Positions 1-11,879 of a stretch of 64,000 nt of DNA are shown piece by piece; within the stretch, counting starts at the first letter, position 1, and each line of letters starts with the position of its first letter. Under the pieces are notes generated by a model. It ran no database searches and was not told where the DNA came from. It saw only the letters and a list, made by a program, of their open reading frames with translations. The DNA lies in the NCBI GenBank assembly GCA_934045905.1, contig OW203763.1, forward strand, positions 22,309,108 to 22,373,107, read 5' to 3'. Both the position numbers and the translations under genes were made by a program. Origin of the DNA: Leuctra nigra. Its lineage: Eukaryota > Arthropoda > Insecta > Plecoptera > Leuctridae.

Positions 1-171
1 ACATATAATTGGTATCTGTGCACGTCCATACACAAGATACCTTCAAAACCAGTGGCATTCTCGTCTGGCATTAAGTAGATATCTATTCTCTTAATGCAGG
101 ACTTTTTGTATTTGTGTATTTGTAGATACGAGAGAATGATGCTAGGCAGGAGCAGAAGAGATAACAATATA

Positions 172-345
172 TTACCTATGTAGATTCCGTGGTAGGTCGT
201 GGCCTATTACGGCCACAACCACCTCCTTGACTGAGGGAAATCACTAAAGCACCTCAGTCAGGGAGGACGGCGGTGGGATTAATTGAACTTAGAACCTTCG
301 GCGTACAAGTCTAGAGCGTTACTGCATGAGCCAACTTTCTCCATT
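172..345 (-). repeat. tRNA-derived SINE-like repeat
   Basis: Read on the minus strand, this begins with an RNA polymerase III box A-like stretch (GTTGGCTCATGCAGTAACGC) and, about 30 bases on, a degraded box B (AAGTTCAATTAATCC). The body then contains GTGATTTCCC and a GGCCGTAATAGGCCACG segment. The order tRNA-like head, then a body with a GTGATTT and an AATAGGCCACG core, is typical of arthropod tRNA-derived SINEs. The body also holds a short inverted repeat built on CTTGACTGAGG and CCTCAGTCAGG. Similar heads lie near 26.2 and 53.4 kb. No clean target duplication or 3' tail was found, so the ends are approximate. It is not a functional tRNA because no cloverleaf can be drawn. Confidence 0.6.
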
Positions 346-349
346 GTAA

Positions 350-2430
350 TTTACCTATACCTATTCAAATATTATAAACACATTATATTGCTAGGGTGTT
401 ATGCCAAATATACCCTTGTATGCAATTGGTACTCATTATTTATTACGTACTTGTAGTATTTCATATCGCCCGTGCTCACTTTTACTCGTAACTAGTATAA
501 GAACTATATAAGCTAGCTTTGTTCATATGAAAGTGGAAACTAAAATCTTTTCCTCAGTTTTACGGTTGGCTCCATTTTATATTGCACCAGTATATAATCG
601 TTACATTAACTTGAATACCTATATCAAGAAGAGATAGCCTGTCGCATTAACTATAGCTAATGTGTTTATTTTTTATGGCAGACGTAAAATTTTGTAATAG
701 TGTGAGACTACCGTATATTGACTTTTATAATAGGAAATACCGATGTAAGGGGTTTAATTACTGTGATGTGTTATTAAATTTTATTGTAAAGACCATCAGA
801 CTAAATTGAGTTGACTAGAGTTACTCAAAGTTAACGACAGATTAGCACATAATATAGAATAAACTACCTTTTAGTCGTAAACCTGTGTAATGGAGTGTCA
901 TAATTAATTAACATTGTTATGGTTGCTTTTTTGTGATCTTGGATTTGAAGTGTATAGTACATTGCTGCGATGCCCAGTAGAGTAATGACCAGCCCGGGAC
1001 AAAAGAATGGCTGCCTGTTTTGTAATTTTTAGTGTTTTAGAGGAGTCTAGAAATTTGAGACATTTCATTGGCAGATGTTTTTAAAAACATAGAGCTTTTC
1101 GTCATATTTCATAGAGAAGTTATGTGAGTGTAACGTCTTCTTTAAACAATCATAGCTGTTTACTCCATTGTAGAATGACTTCAATCATATTTTATTATAC
1201 TATTAAATCATACTCAATGTTAAGATGGTCGAAGAATTTGGTGGAAGTTTTTGTATTACTTATTAGATTTTCAGTCGAATTCTATTGCTTACTTCAGAAT
1301 CTTATAAAATCGTTTGGTCCATTAAGGGCTCGTACTGAAGCTATCGAAGCTTTGTCGTCCTACACGACAAATTACTCATGGTCGCTGCTACAAACTTGAG
1401 ATTACGAGTTGAAAATAAAAGTGTTGTTCGTCAGCAACCAACCACATACTCAGAGTTGTACTTCACATGCACGACGATTTCCTATCGGAAGGAGGACGTT
1501 CTGACTGACCTGTTTGATATAGGACCACAAGCGTGTGAATAATGGCATCCATTTTACTTCTTATTTTCGATAAAGAAATGTTATCCTTAAACAAAACTAT
1601 ATCTTTCTTATTTTCCATGTATTTTTTATTCAAAACGTTTATCATAATTGAACTATAATCGTGTATATTCTATAACATTTTAGTGTTTGTAGAATTTAAT
1701 GTGAGCTCGCAGTTCTTTTCGCAATGTTGTTTCTACGTTTTATCAGCTATTGTTACCTATATCTGTACTCTAGTTGCAATTTCTCGATAGGTATGGAGTA
1801 AAACCACACCCAAGAGAGACCTCTCGCACACACAAAAGTATGAATAAAATTATAATTGACAGTCATTTTTATATCTATAGAATTCGAGTTATATTATGGA
1901 GGAGAGCAAATGGCGTCTATAGGATATTATTTCTGATCTGTATAATATTAATACTTATTTATATACTTTGTATTATACATGAATGATTTCTCTGGTTCAG
2001 CAGTGTGTCCCTTACAAGAACAAATAAAGCACGAACGGTACGTATAAACAGTGCAGTAATAAAAGTAAAGCTAATGATGAAAATCTTCGTAATTCTAAAA
2101 ACGTGACAACAAAATAGAGTCAGTTGACAATGCTGACACGATGAAAGTGCTCATAATTACTGTTCAAACTTCATCAATATGATCAGAACAAATTCTGTCC
2201 AAACGATGCCCACTTTGTTGAGAAACAAAACTGTGAATGAGACGTTTCTGACGCGGTACCTATTCAGAATTTCAACAAGTATTCAAAATATTTCAAAGTA
2301 AGAAACGTAAATGTATGACAACAATGGCAACCACACGTTTACTAACGGTATTATTTTTACCAGATGATATATTTTTCTTATAAATCTCTAATGAGTGCGA
2401 CACAATCTCTCAAGCTACACGAAGAAAGCA
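350..2430. other. AT-rich DNA, nothing recognised
   Basis: I see no repeat ends, RNA gene or convincing exon here. Short ORFs of 60-91 codons on both strands have no recognisable composition or splice signals and are treated as chance. Confidence 0.5.
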
Positions 2431-2438
2431 TTCTACTT

Positions 2439-2476
2439 ATTTTATTAGTGTATTTATTAACGTACACTAATAAAAT
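2439..2476. repeat. Perfect inverted repeat, 14-bp arms
   Basis: The arm ATTTTATTAGTGTA (2439-2452) is exactly mirrored by TACACTAATAAAAT (2463-2476) around a 10-base loop. An AT-rich hairpin of this size can arise by chance, and no mobile-element feature flanks it. Confidence 0.7.
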
Positions 2477-3518
2477 ATTGCTGATATGACTTTACAGTTT
2501 ACACACTTGTTTATCGTACTTCAAGTAGTCGACCCTATTGGCTTCGCATACACTCTGAGTTGTAAAAATGATTTACATGTAGTATTTGAATTTAATTACC
2601 AATATGATAAGGGCTGGCATTGGTTGAGTTGAAAAGACTTCCCCATCGCCACTTTTGCAAAGAAATAATTTACAATGTCAGAAGGTATAATCATAAAGTT
2701 CTCATTGTCTGTGGTAATAGATCATTATTTTTCAAACGTTTTCCTTTCATTCCAATTGATTATTTGTATTTGCTTCATCGACATTGATCATACGGGGATA
2801 ATGAAAACTTCAAATATTGTTGCAATAAAGTGGAGATGATTTATTTACCATATTAAACTATAACGATCGAAATGTTGGTCCATGGGTTACTAATATCCTC
2901 ACTAAAATTGTATTTTCTCAGTTTCTTGTTTTTGCACTCTAAAATTCAAACAGCTGAATACCTAACATGAACCAAGAATCTTGATTATTATATTTTGCTT
3001 TAATTTTTTAAAGGTTGTCATATATTCCAATGACTAAAATTCAATCAATATATTATTCAAAATGATGCTACTTAACACGATTCTTCAACTGAAGAAGATA
3101 AATGGAATTTTAAATTATTAGAAGATATTCAGTGCATCACAGCACTCTCAAAAGATATGTCCACATACTGACTTCCGGAAATATAACAAAGAAATACACA
3201 TAATTAATTACTTCATCTTTACACCCCATTTTTGTCCAAAATCTTAGCTACAGTTGATGCAATTGATCTGAGGATGCTTGTCCGAAAATCCTAATATTTC
3301 GTACCTACTAATTGAACAACTGTGTACAAGTTTTTAAGTATATAAGTAGTTATAAGTTACAAAATTGAACTTCATATTTATCTATAGGTTGCAATTAACT
3401 GAGCTTGCGTTGAATAAGCTTAGTAAGCTTCCAAGCTTCAAATTTAATACTAAATTAAATTGACTTGGCAATATTTTTAGCATATTTACTTGCAACTGTG
3501 ATTTTCTTTTTGAATAGT

Positions 3519-3583
3519 AAGTCTTTTTGAAGTTTTGTTGAAAAAGTCTTTTTGAAGTTTTGTTGAAAAAGTCTTTTTGAAGT
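3519..3583 (+). repeat. 25-bp tandem repeat, about 2.6 copies
   Basis: The word GTCTTTTTGAAG recurs at 3521, 3546 and 3571, giving an exact period of 25 bases with no visible divergence. The surrounding 2.48-4.93 kb is otherwise AT-rich DNA in which I see nothing else. Confidence 0.85.
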
Positions 3584-4993
3584 TAAATAGAATAATTTTT
3601 TATTTGATTGCTATCTCAATTTTCTGCTACTGCTAGTTTTCCTTTCGTAGTCGTCCTTCGTTTTCCTTTGATCTAACATAAAGTACCTGAGACTAATTGT
3701 GTAACTACATACTCGTATTTTTTTAATTCATTCATCTGTATTGTATACTCTTTTGCAGCTCAGTTCTAGGCTTTATAGACAATAGTTAATGAATTTGCGA
3801 TCTAAATAAACCCGCAGATTTACAAAAAAGTTCTTTCGGATTGAGTTTGAATTTGTGTTTGTTCGCTTAATCTTAAGTAATAATCTTCAAACTCTTACCT
3901 TAACTCTGGAAATGACCAGTCTTCATTGATCCTTAGAGGAGACTGAACTGATCTCTGAGATCTTCAGTCTTGCAGTTTCCATCTATTTAAATAAGAAGAA
4001 AGAAATTTTAAGAGTTTTGGCTCTCTTCTCGTTCACCCTTTCAATCTCGAATGAGGACTAGCCTTAAAATCCTTTCTAAAGACTTATTCAAAAGGTGATG
4101 TATTTTATGTGTGTACGTGTTTCTGAGTTGTTTTTTGTTTTCAAGTAATTTAAAACAGAGTAACGTATATGAAATTGTGAACCCATTTTCATGCTCAAAC
4201 TATTCCTTTCAAATCAAAATTTAAATAATGTAATAAATTGAAATCTCTGCTGTCATAAGTAAATCAACTTGATAAAGAGAGTAACCTACTTATAAAAAAT
4301 ATTATTTATTCATACTTATTAAATTGAAATGAGATATAATTTACATTATTGTGCTGACCTATAAATGCTGTTTTAATGTTTGGACAGAATGCATATCGCC
4401 CAGGATGATTATGTCTAACTTAATCAATTTTCACATTAAATGTAAATGAATTCTGAGAATTACTATTCATTATCTCTGTACGCAGCAAACTATTAGACAT
4501 CTAAAACTTTCTTAACTTTTTGTATAGAGAAAATTAGATTTCGGCATGAAAGGGCGTCAGTATTGCATATCTTATGCTATAAGTTCAATTTTAAGAAATA
4601 CATCTTTGTGCAAAAAAAGTCAGTGTTACACATGTCTACATACTAGGACAAGTGCATGATCATAACATATTGCATTAAGGTATTTTAATTAATTTCGTAT
4701 GGACTGAAAAAAGCAAGCATAGTATGGATATTTTGAACCAAATCATGTTAACTTTCAATTCTTCAATCCAGCATAGGTGACTAAATTTTTTTGGAATTCC
4801 TATATGACAACATTGAAATAATTGGAAAGGAAAAATGTAGTCCCTTCTTAAGAAATCAGCATGCTCTATTTCAAGATAGACATTAAAGTCATAGGTTGTA
4901 ATAAAAATGTATTATTTTCCGCGTTAAGGTATTCACAGATTCCCTATGGTCAGTTTTTTTTTTCATGCGAGCGGTTGAGATTTTGGTCCGGCC

Positions 4994-5125
4994 ATGGACC
5001 ATGCAGTGTTCTTCCCAACTCTTTCAGAAGTAGATTTAACGATACACGATACGAGTGACGCGGAACCAGGTTTATTGGAGGCATCTTTGCCAAAGAATGG
5101 TTCGTCATTTCATGCAGAATGTTAG
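4994..5125 (+). CDS. Candidate small ORF or first coding exon, unknown product
   Basis: A 43-codon ORF starts at an ATG in a good eukaryotic context (ggccATGg). It reads MDHAVFFPTLSEVDLTIHDT, then a Ser/Asp/Glu/Leu-rich stretch ending in HAEC and TAG. An in-frame TGA lies seven codons upstream, so this ATG is the only start if the frame is used. The stretch is clearly GC-richer than its flanks and its amino-acid mix is less Phe/Ile/Lys/Asn-biased than random ORFs here, which is why I list it. I do not recognise the protein and see no signal peptide or membrane segment. An antiparallel ORF overlaps it, so chance remains likely. A splice donor inside the frame could make it an initial exon, but I cannot point to a strong one. 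Confidence 0.2.
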   Translation: MDHAVFFPTLSEVDLTIHDTSDAEPGLLEASLPKNGSSFHAEC

Positions 5126-5129
5126 GTTT

Positions 5130-6310
5130 CACAAATTTATCTCACGTGGTTTTTGTTAGCATTATTGTGGCCCAAACATTTACTTTTTTTTTATCCGAGC
5201 TGAGATTCTTTCCAGTTTAACAATCTTGTAGGAGAGAAACTAAATTCAATGCACAGAGAAAAGTTTTTACATAGTCTGGTTTTGAGCGGTGTGATATAAT
5301 TGTTTTTTCTTATTTATTGGTATACTTTCATGAACTTATGAACTGTTTGATAGTAACAAGAGAAAAAAATCAAATATAATCTCACAAATAAATTAAGAAA
5401 TTACCCAAAATTACAAAATAAACTACCTAATAATTAATGAATTCAAATATGTTCTAGTCTGAAGTAACTTAATGCTATTTTTACTTAAAATGTCTGTGAA
5501 TATTTCAGAAATGTTTCTAGCATACCAGAAACTGTGGTTGTTATGTTATCTAATCCTTGGAAGGGTTGGACTGTGCAATGTAGCATTCAAAGGAGGAATA
5601 CTATCTAAATAATATCTATAATTTGTTTTTAATTTCAGTGAGCAGCCCCCCCCCCCCATTTGTTTAGGTACTGCACTTTCCATCTAAATACGAGTGAGAC
5701 GTGAACATTTGTTTAAATATAATGCATACTAAATTAGGAATAACAATTATTTTATAGGTACCTATAATAAATCAAATATCAAATATGTGTCTGTTTTTCA
5801 AATATGTCAAAATATGTCCTTTCGATGTGTTTCTATAAGGAATATCTCACATTTGAAGATTGAATTATACCCCAATGTATTTTTTCACTGTAGGGCTTTC
5901 CTTCTCAGGATGTCTTCAATGTCCAAGCAGAATAATATCAAGAACTAATTTACGACACTATTAAAATGGTATTCATCTGCCAGCTTTTTATACTATCCAA
6001 AACTGGCAACTGACCCATACGTATGTCACAATAAAACATTGAGATACCTACACACATTCGTACAACGTGACCTCAATGACCTTGAGTTCAATATTTGAAT
6101 ATCAGTTCAATGATTGAAACTATACTTTTACTTTGTGAGTCAAAACTCCAAAATCTATACCCAAAATACCACAAATAGTAACAATTCACTTGATCAGATC
6201 ACATCAGCGCAGAAATTTCGAATTCCATTTCCATTGTCCTTGTTATCCAGAGGTCCATTTGAAATAGAGAAACAATTTTGATACCTGTATAAATATATCG
6301 TAAGTACTCA
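5130..6310. other. AT-rich DNA with a C12 run
   Basis: Nothing gene-like is seen. A run of 12 C occupies 5646-5657, just after a pyrimidine-ending TTTCAG, in otherwise AT-rich DNA. Confidence 0.5.
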
Positions 6311-6315
6311 ATCTA

Positions 6316-6333
6316 GTGGAGCGGTCGCTCCAC
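6316..6333. repeat. Perfect GC-rich hairpin, 8-bp arms with 2-base loop
   Basis: GTGGAGCG (6316-6323) and CGCTCCAC (6326-6333) are exact inverted copies separated by two bases, in very AT-rich surroundings. CTAG lies at its left edge. It could be a protein-binding palindrome or a mobile-element end, but nothing else supports either. Confidence 0.75.
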
Positions 6334-6339
6334 CCAGCC

Positions 6340-7160
6340 AAGTCGTACTGTAGTACACTCACACTCATACGTTACCTGCAACTTCTATGATACATGTAAA
6401 TTCTTACTGAAACATGATAGCCTACCTGCAAATTCTACCAGTAAATACGTTTCTCAACACAAATGTAAGCTTAGAACACTTGAATACACATTATGTTCGT
6501 TATACGCTTTCCGTAATAAAAATACACTTATTTTATTGCATGTAAATGTTTCTAACAATTGTTACCTATTCCCTTGGTTTTTATTTTTATTTGCTACAAT
6601 CACATAACAATGAATCTATCAATAAGTACATTGTAAATACTCTCTCTGAGGTTCAAAGTATAGACATTAAGATTGAAGTAGGTACTAAACAGCATAAAAT
6701 AGTATTGCCCAAATCAATAAACTATAGATTTAACTCCCTTACAAGGTAACTGAAGCAGAAAATGCGAAAACTCAGATTTAATGCCTTTTTATAGGCGAGC
6801 TTTGAACCGGTCAACTGTAAACTTAAATACATTTAACTTCTTTATAATTTATATTCTTATGTATTTCTTAAAGTAATGTCATAAAATTGATCCCAGCCTT
6901 TAAAAGCATAAAATGTATTTACATGTCTACATGTGTTATAAGCTAAAGTTTGGCTTAAGGTATAGGTAGATACAAATATTGAGTTTAAATTTAATCAGTA
7001 AAAATTTTATGATTCACAATGTTGTTGCAGCTAAACCACAACAAAATATCATAGGTAACTTGGTTTTCAATTAATTTGACTTGATTGAATGATATTCCAA
7101 CATATCTGTTCACTAACTAACAAGGTAGTAAACATTATACATTTATCAGTAAATTTTTTG
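6340..7160. other. AT-rich DNA, nothing recognised
   Basis: Only a 67-codon AT-rich ORF (6546-6749) is present, with no splice or composition support. Confidence 0.5.
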
Positions 7161-7164
7161 TAAA

Positions 7165-8671
7165 TTTTATTGAGCGAGCGTAGCGAGCGTCACCACGGTA
7201 CTCTTATGGCACTTTCTCTGTGTGTTTTTTTGTTGTTTTTTTTGCCTGCACTGCCCAGGTCAAACCGCACAACCAATCGATCTGAAATTTTGTACACATA
7301 CTAACGTAATCTATGCGATCCCTGGGATCTTTTCTGAACGAGATCCTGTGATTGGTTCAAATTTTATAAAAATTATCTTTCGATTGGTTGGTTCGATCAA
7401 TTTGAAATTTAGCAAAGTTATTGCAACCAACATTGTACCCAATCAAAAAATAATTCAGCCAAATCCTCCAATTGGTTCAAATTTGAAACCATTTTTCCTG
7501 TGATTTTTGAAATTTAAACTGGAACCGATTGACCGACCAACTAAAAACTTCGCATGGTCATTGGTACCAACATTTAAGGTATTTTTGCCAATTTTCACTC
7601 TAATCTGTCGTTATTTTCAAAAGTTTTTGTCATTTTAGGGACATTTTGCGTGTTGGCTGTCAAATTCACGGCGACTTCGAATCTACAAGGCAAGGTAGTT
7701 AGAGCAGAAAGTTTTAAACGATATGAAACTAATAATGACCGTTCAACAGATTGATCTGATATTGTGTACACACACTACATATCATATCATATGGGTGGTC
7801 CCAGGTATATTTTTTGAACGAAATCCTGTGATTTTTGAAAATTAACAAGGAACCGTTCAATCATAAAGGTTTAATCGATCAACTTAAAACTTAGCAAGGA
7901 TTGGCAACTTAAAACTTAGCAAGGATTGGCACCAATATTTTTCATTTGTATACTTAATTTAAAACGGCCTATAGCCACACCACCATTTGACCTATCAAAT
8001 GGTCTTCGATTAATCTGATCAATCAAACTCATATTTTGCATGGTCGTTCAGACCAACATTGTCTCTTATTTTACAAATTTTCAGCCCTACCAGTCAAGAA
8101 CATAGATGCACTTATTGACAGTTTTAATAACTGTCAGAAATGACATTTCAAAACAGAAATTCCACTGCATTCTGGGTTGCTCTATGTAGCAAAGCAAAGT
8201 TTATAGATGGCTATTCTCAATATCAAGTAAGACAGATTCTTTTCTTAGTTGATCATATTGCAATACATAATGTAGTTAAAATGTAATGTAGGTATTTCAT
8301 ATACATAGGTATAGGTATACCTTATCTAAAATAATTTATTTTACGATATGGATTGTGTTTCACAGTTATGAAAACGACGTTTTGACTAGATAACATCATA
8401 TTTTACACATTTCCAGCACAATCGGTCAAGAATTTACAGACTTATTGCTGTTTTAAGTGTTTGAATATCTGTCCAAAGAGATTGATGGAAAAATATCAGT
8501 ACAATAATCTGTTATTTAATTGATCCAGAGTGTTTATGAAAAGTTGCAAGGAAAATTGGTAATAAATAATGTATAGTAAGTTATCTTTGATTGAATGGAT
8601 CGTGCTATGATTGGCGATGTCGTGCGTGTCGGTGCTCGCTCATCAACGCGTTACACCGAGCGTTTTCCTAG
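7165..8671 (+). mobile_element. Helitron-like non-autonomous element, copy 1
   Basis: This copy shares its first about 750 bases and its last about 50 bases with an inverted copy at 29.34-30.31 kb. The left end is TTTATTGAGCGAGCGTAGCG. The right end is GCTCGCTCATCAACGCGTTA, then CACCGAGCG, TTTTC and CTAG, followed by T. GAGCGAGC near the left end is inverted as GCTCGCTC near the right end. TCGGTG and CACCGA can pair as a hairpin a few bases before CTAG. Helitrons end in a hairpin followed by CTRR and insert before T, so the right end fits. I see no clear 5' TC, so a Helentron-like variant or another class is possible. The copy carries an exact 25-bp tandem duplication at 7880-7929. ORFs inside are not functional proteins, and no Rep/helicase is present. 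Confidence 0.55.
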
Positions 8672-8679
8672 TGTATTTT

Positions 8680-9220
8680 ATTATACATTTTTGTTTATAC
8701 ATTTATAACATCTATTATAACATCTATTTCTATTAGTTGGCAATTGATCTCTTAAAATTCTTGATCAATTTTGCTTCAAGTGATAAAAATTGATCTAAAA
8801 GTAGGTCTAAATAACAGAAGAAAAATTTTATTTCATTGGTAATAGGTAGTGTAAGAGGTTACGGTGTTACGGTCATTTTGATTTCTTGATTAATCTGAGG
8901 ATTTTGTTAAATAATTAATGACTGATTCTGAAATGATTTGTATGTATGCCAAATTTCATCTTTATCAGAGTAATGGACATGCACGTGATAACAGATAGGA
9001 AAACGTAAATCAGTTTCAAGTGTCGAAACAAAATGCTTAATATTTATTAACTATTTTTATGTTTGCATTTTTTTACTAGTTGGTTTGGTACACAAAACGT
9101 AGCGGTTGTCTTCAAACAATGTTATATTTTTATAGGTTTCTGTTATTTCCTAAACTATGATATTAAGTCTCTTTTGACGGCCAAGTACCTCCAACTGTGT
9201 CATTTAGGTATATCTGCATG
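8680..9220. other. AT-rich spacer
   Basis: No gene recognised. A CACGTG hexamer lies near 8982. The 76-codon ORF here runs into the palindrome that follows. Confidence 0.4.
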
Positions 9221-9228
9221 TAACCATG

Positions 9229-9764
9229 AAGGCTGCATACCGTATTTGTATCCAAACGCCCAGATTTCCTATATTTTTAACATTGGGACGTAATTACCTG
9301 GACGTGACCTTGAGTCGAATCTAGTCGAATGAATGAAAATACAGGCATCCATGTTGGATCAGAAAACCCAGGATTTTGAGTTGGGGCATATTGTGCACAG
9401 GTTTCAGCTCGTTTGTTGACGCGGCAAGTTTGATTTAACCCGTAAATCCTATGGTGACGTCAACGCCCAACTCGCCCCATTGTGGAACGCACTCAAAGGG
9501 TGAGTTCTACAATGGGGCGAGTTGGGCGTGTGACGTCATCATAGGATTTACGGGTTAAATCAAACTTGCCGCGTCAACAAACGAGCTGAAACCTGTGCAC
9601 AATATGCCCCAATTCAAAATCCTGGGTTTTCTGATCCAACATGGATGCCTGTATTTTCATTCATTCGACTAGATTCGACTCAAGGTCACGTCCAGGTAAT
9701 TACGTCCCAATGTTAAAAGGATAGGGAAACTGGGCGTTTGGACACAAATACGGTATGCAGCCTT
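9229..9764. mobile_element. 536-bp long palindrome (foldback or MITE-like)
   Basis: The two arms, about 265 bases each, are near-exact reverse complements meeting at about 9496. The left arm starts AAGGCTGCATACCG and the right arm ends CGGTATGCAGCCTT. The arms differ only by scattered substitutions and tiny indels (for example TGAGTTGGGG against the TGAATTGGGG equivalent), so the structure is young or is being homogenised. The centre is essentially spacer-less. Each arm carries TGACGTCA (9455-9462 and 9531-9538). No ORF of note fits inside. No certain target duplication was found, although TGTAAC occurs just outside both ends. The best guess is a foldback element; a local inverted duplication is the alternative. 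Confidence 0.75.
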
Positions 9765-10008
9765 GTAAGTTGTAATGTAACTGAATAGCGAGCTGGAGCC
9801 CTATTCTAGAACTTTTAAATTCCCAATTCTGATGGAATTCGATTCCATGCAATGTTCATCCTTATGGCCGTGACCGGGTTCCACCAGAATGGAATTGGGA
9901 AAACCTTCTAGAATAGACCTCCTGGTCGCGCCAAATTCAAATCAGAATTATGGTAAATGTCCAGTTATGGATAATGTGTCCAGTAATGGATAATCGTGTA
10001 CTTACACC

Positions 10009-10462
10009 TTTCTATCCAGGCGCGTAGGAACTACTTTCATCATTGGGGGGGGGGGGGGGGGGGGGAGGATTGCAACACTCGGAAGGGAGGTCTGGGAGGC
10101 GAAGCCCCCAGTTTTAGCTCCGCAGGGCGTTTTTTAGAATTTAAACAAGTTAAAAGTGATTCTGGGGCTTTAAAATGCACAAACTGAAGAAAAACCCTCC
10201 AATTGTTGCCCCGCAGGGCATTTTTTTCGAATATAAACATTGTGAAATTGATTCTGGGATGCTCCCAGAGATTTAAACTGCTCAAATTTAAAAAAATAAA
10301 ATCCCTTTTTTGCCCCGCAGGACATTTTTTTATAATTTAACGAATTTTTAAGTTATTCTAGGACACTAAACTTAATTTTGTATGGTGAATGGGGTGTCAA
10401 CCTGCTCGAGTGAAGGGGGGATAATCCCCCCCATCCCCCCTTTCTACGCGCCTGTTTCTATT
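10009..10462. mobile_element. Non-autonomous hAT-type element with internal triplicated unit
   Basis: The element proper is 10017-10454. Its ends are a perfect 11-bp inverted repeat, CAGGCGCGTAG and CTACGCGCCTG. It is flanked by an 8-bp duplication with one mismatch (TTTCTATC at left, TTTCTATT at right). CAG...CTG termini with 8-bp duplications are diagnostic of the hAT superfamily. Inside are three diverged copies of a unit of about 100 bases with the word CCGCAGG, a T-run and GATTCTGGG. A G21 run (10045-10065) lies 28 bases from the left end, and C-runs lie near the right end. There is no transposase. The 63- and 81-codon ORFs here are reading frames through the G-run and are not genes. Confidence 0.8.
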
Positions 10463-10464
10463 AG

Positions 10465-11870
10465 TTGAAACATGTCAGGATACACATGTTAGTGTTGGAC
10501 AGTCATGAAAGAAGGTGAAAGAATCCCAAGACAAGCCAGATTAAAATATAATCCTTAATGACTGAGAAAATGTCAGACTTAACTGCGAGCGAAAATATAG
10601 GAGAAGCTAACACATAATAGGTGAATATAAAGAGAAATTACTTAATGATACTTATACGGAACAGTGGTATAGTATAATTATGAATTAAAAAGTAAATAAG
10701 TAATTGAAAATGCTATCATAATCGCAAAGTACCACACATATAGATTATAAATTTAACTGGGCATAAATTAACATTTAAAAAAAATCAATAACAAATTAAT
10801 TTTTTTATTTATTGTAAGCAGTGCCATTGAATTAAATATTATCATACTTCTTCTTCAGCTAATTTTTAGGTGGAGAAACTGATAGCTGTAATGACATTCG
10901 CATTCTCCTTTATCCTGGTTTAATTACCATACATCTTGAATTGGCTACAACATTGTTTGATTCAAATATTCTTGTAATTTCATTTCTTCACTTAATCAAA
11001 GTAAATAACACAATGAATTTGGATAGGAGACGTGTAAATGTATAACCTATGACAAACTTTTGTGAATGTCTGTATCAAGTTCTACTATATGGGCTTAGTT
11101 CCAACCCTCTAATGCATTCTTTCGCTTCATTTAAGTCTGAAATGTGATCGGCTGGCATCAAACGAAGTGTCTTCAGAAGGAATGAAGAACACCCCACTTG
11201 AGATAATAGTCGTATATCACTGACTCAGTTGGAACCAAAGCAGCCATCTTGAGGATAGGCGGCTTGACAAAATAAAGACATAAAATTTTAATTTGAACCT
11301 TTTCTTTGAAAGCCACAGTGATAGGATAGTATAATACATTTATTTTTTATTTAACAAGAATTTTTGTTCATTAACTCCTCGCACACATATTTTAAATTGT
11401 GAAATAAAAATACTTTCAAACTTTGATAATGCGTGCTTATTTTTTTCTGTATTAAATTGAGACACAATTTTATTCAATTCTTGAAAGAAAACCAAGAACT
11501 CTAATAGGTAGTATTAGCTATGATACGCTTTGCTATGATGTAATTCCTGATTTTATTAGATTATTTAACAACTCACTAAAGATATTTTAAAGGAGGTAAT
11601 CAATGAAGATGCTAGAAAAGGAGAAAAATAAAACACACACAAAATAAAACACGATCAAATCAAAGAAAAAACCAAAAAAGAAAACATCAAAATGATATAC
11701 GGCAAACAATCTAAGCTATTTATTTTCATTTCTCTCCCACAATAATTTAAGTCTAGCACAATACCTACTACTTATTCCTATTTGAAATTGTAGTCTTTGT
11801 TTTGACTACGCTCTTTGTGCGTAACAGTGTATTCCAATGCAACCTCCATGACTCACACTTTATTGATTAT
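10465..11870. other. AT-rich DNA, nothing recognised
   Basis: No ORF of interest, no repeat ends and no splice-flanked GC-rich segment seen. Confidence 0.5.
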
Positions 11871-11879
11871 TTTGCGTCT

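Noticed and set aside
1124..1399. 91-codon + ORF
   Set aside because: No splice or composition contrast with its flanks; length is within what chance gives here.
2439..2476. Transcription terminator hairpin
   Set aside because: Hairpin plus T-rich flank resembles a bacterial terminator, but nothing else here is bacterial and AT-rich hairpins are frequent.
3519..3583. CRISPR-like array
   Set aside because: The 25-bp units are directly adjacent without spacers, and the window is eukaryotic.
7222..7503. 93-codon ORF similar to the one at 29.9-30.2 kb
   Set aside because: The similarity is due to both lying in copies of the same noncoding element. The copies differ in ways that do not preserve a common protein over the full length.
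9229..9764. microRNA precursor
   Set aside because: Arms are ten times too long for a pre-miRNA. A long-hairpin siRNA source or foldback element fits better.
9996..10285. ORFs with poly-Gly or poly-Pro
   Set aside because: They read through the G21 run and repeat units of the hAT-type element.
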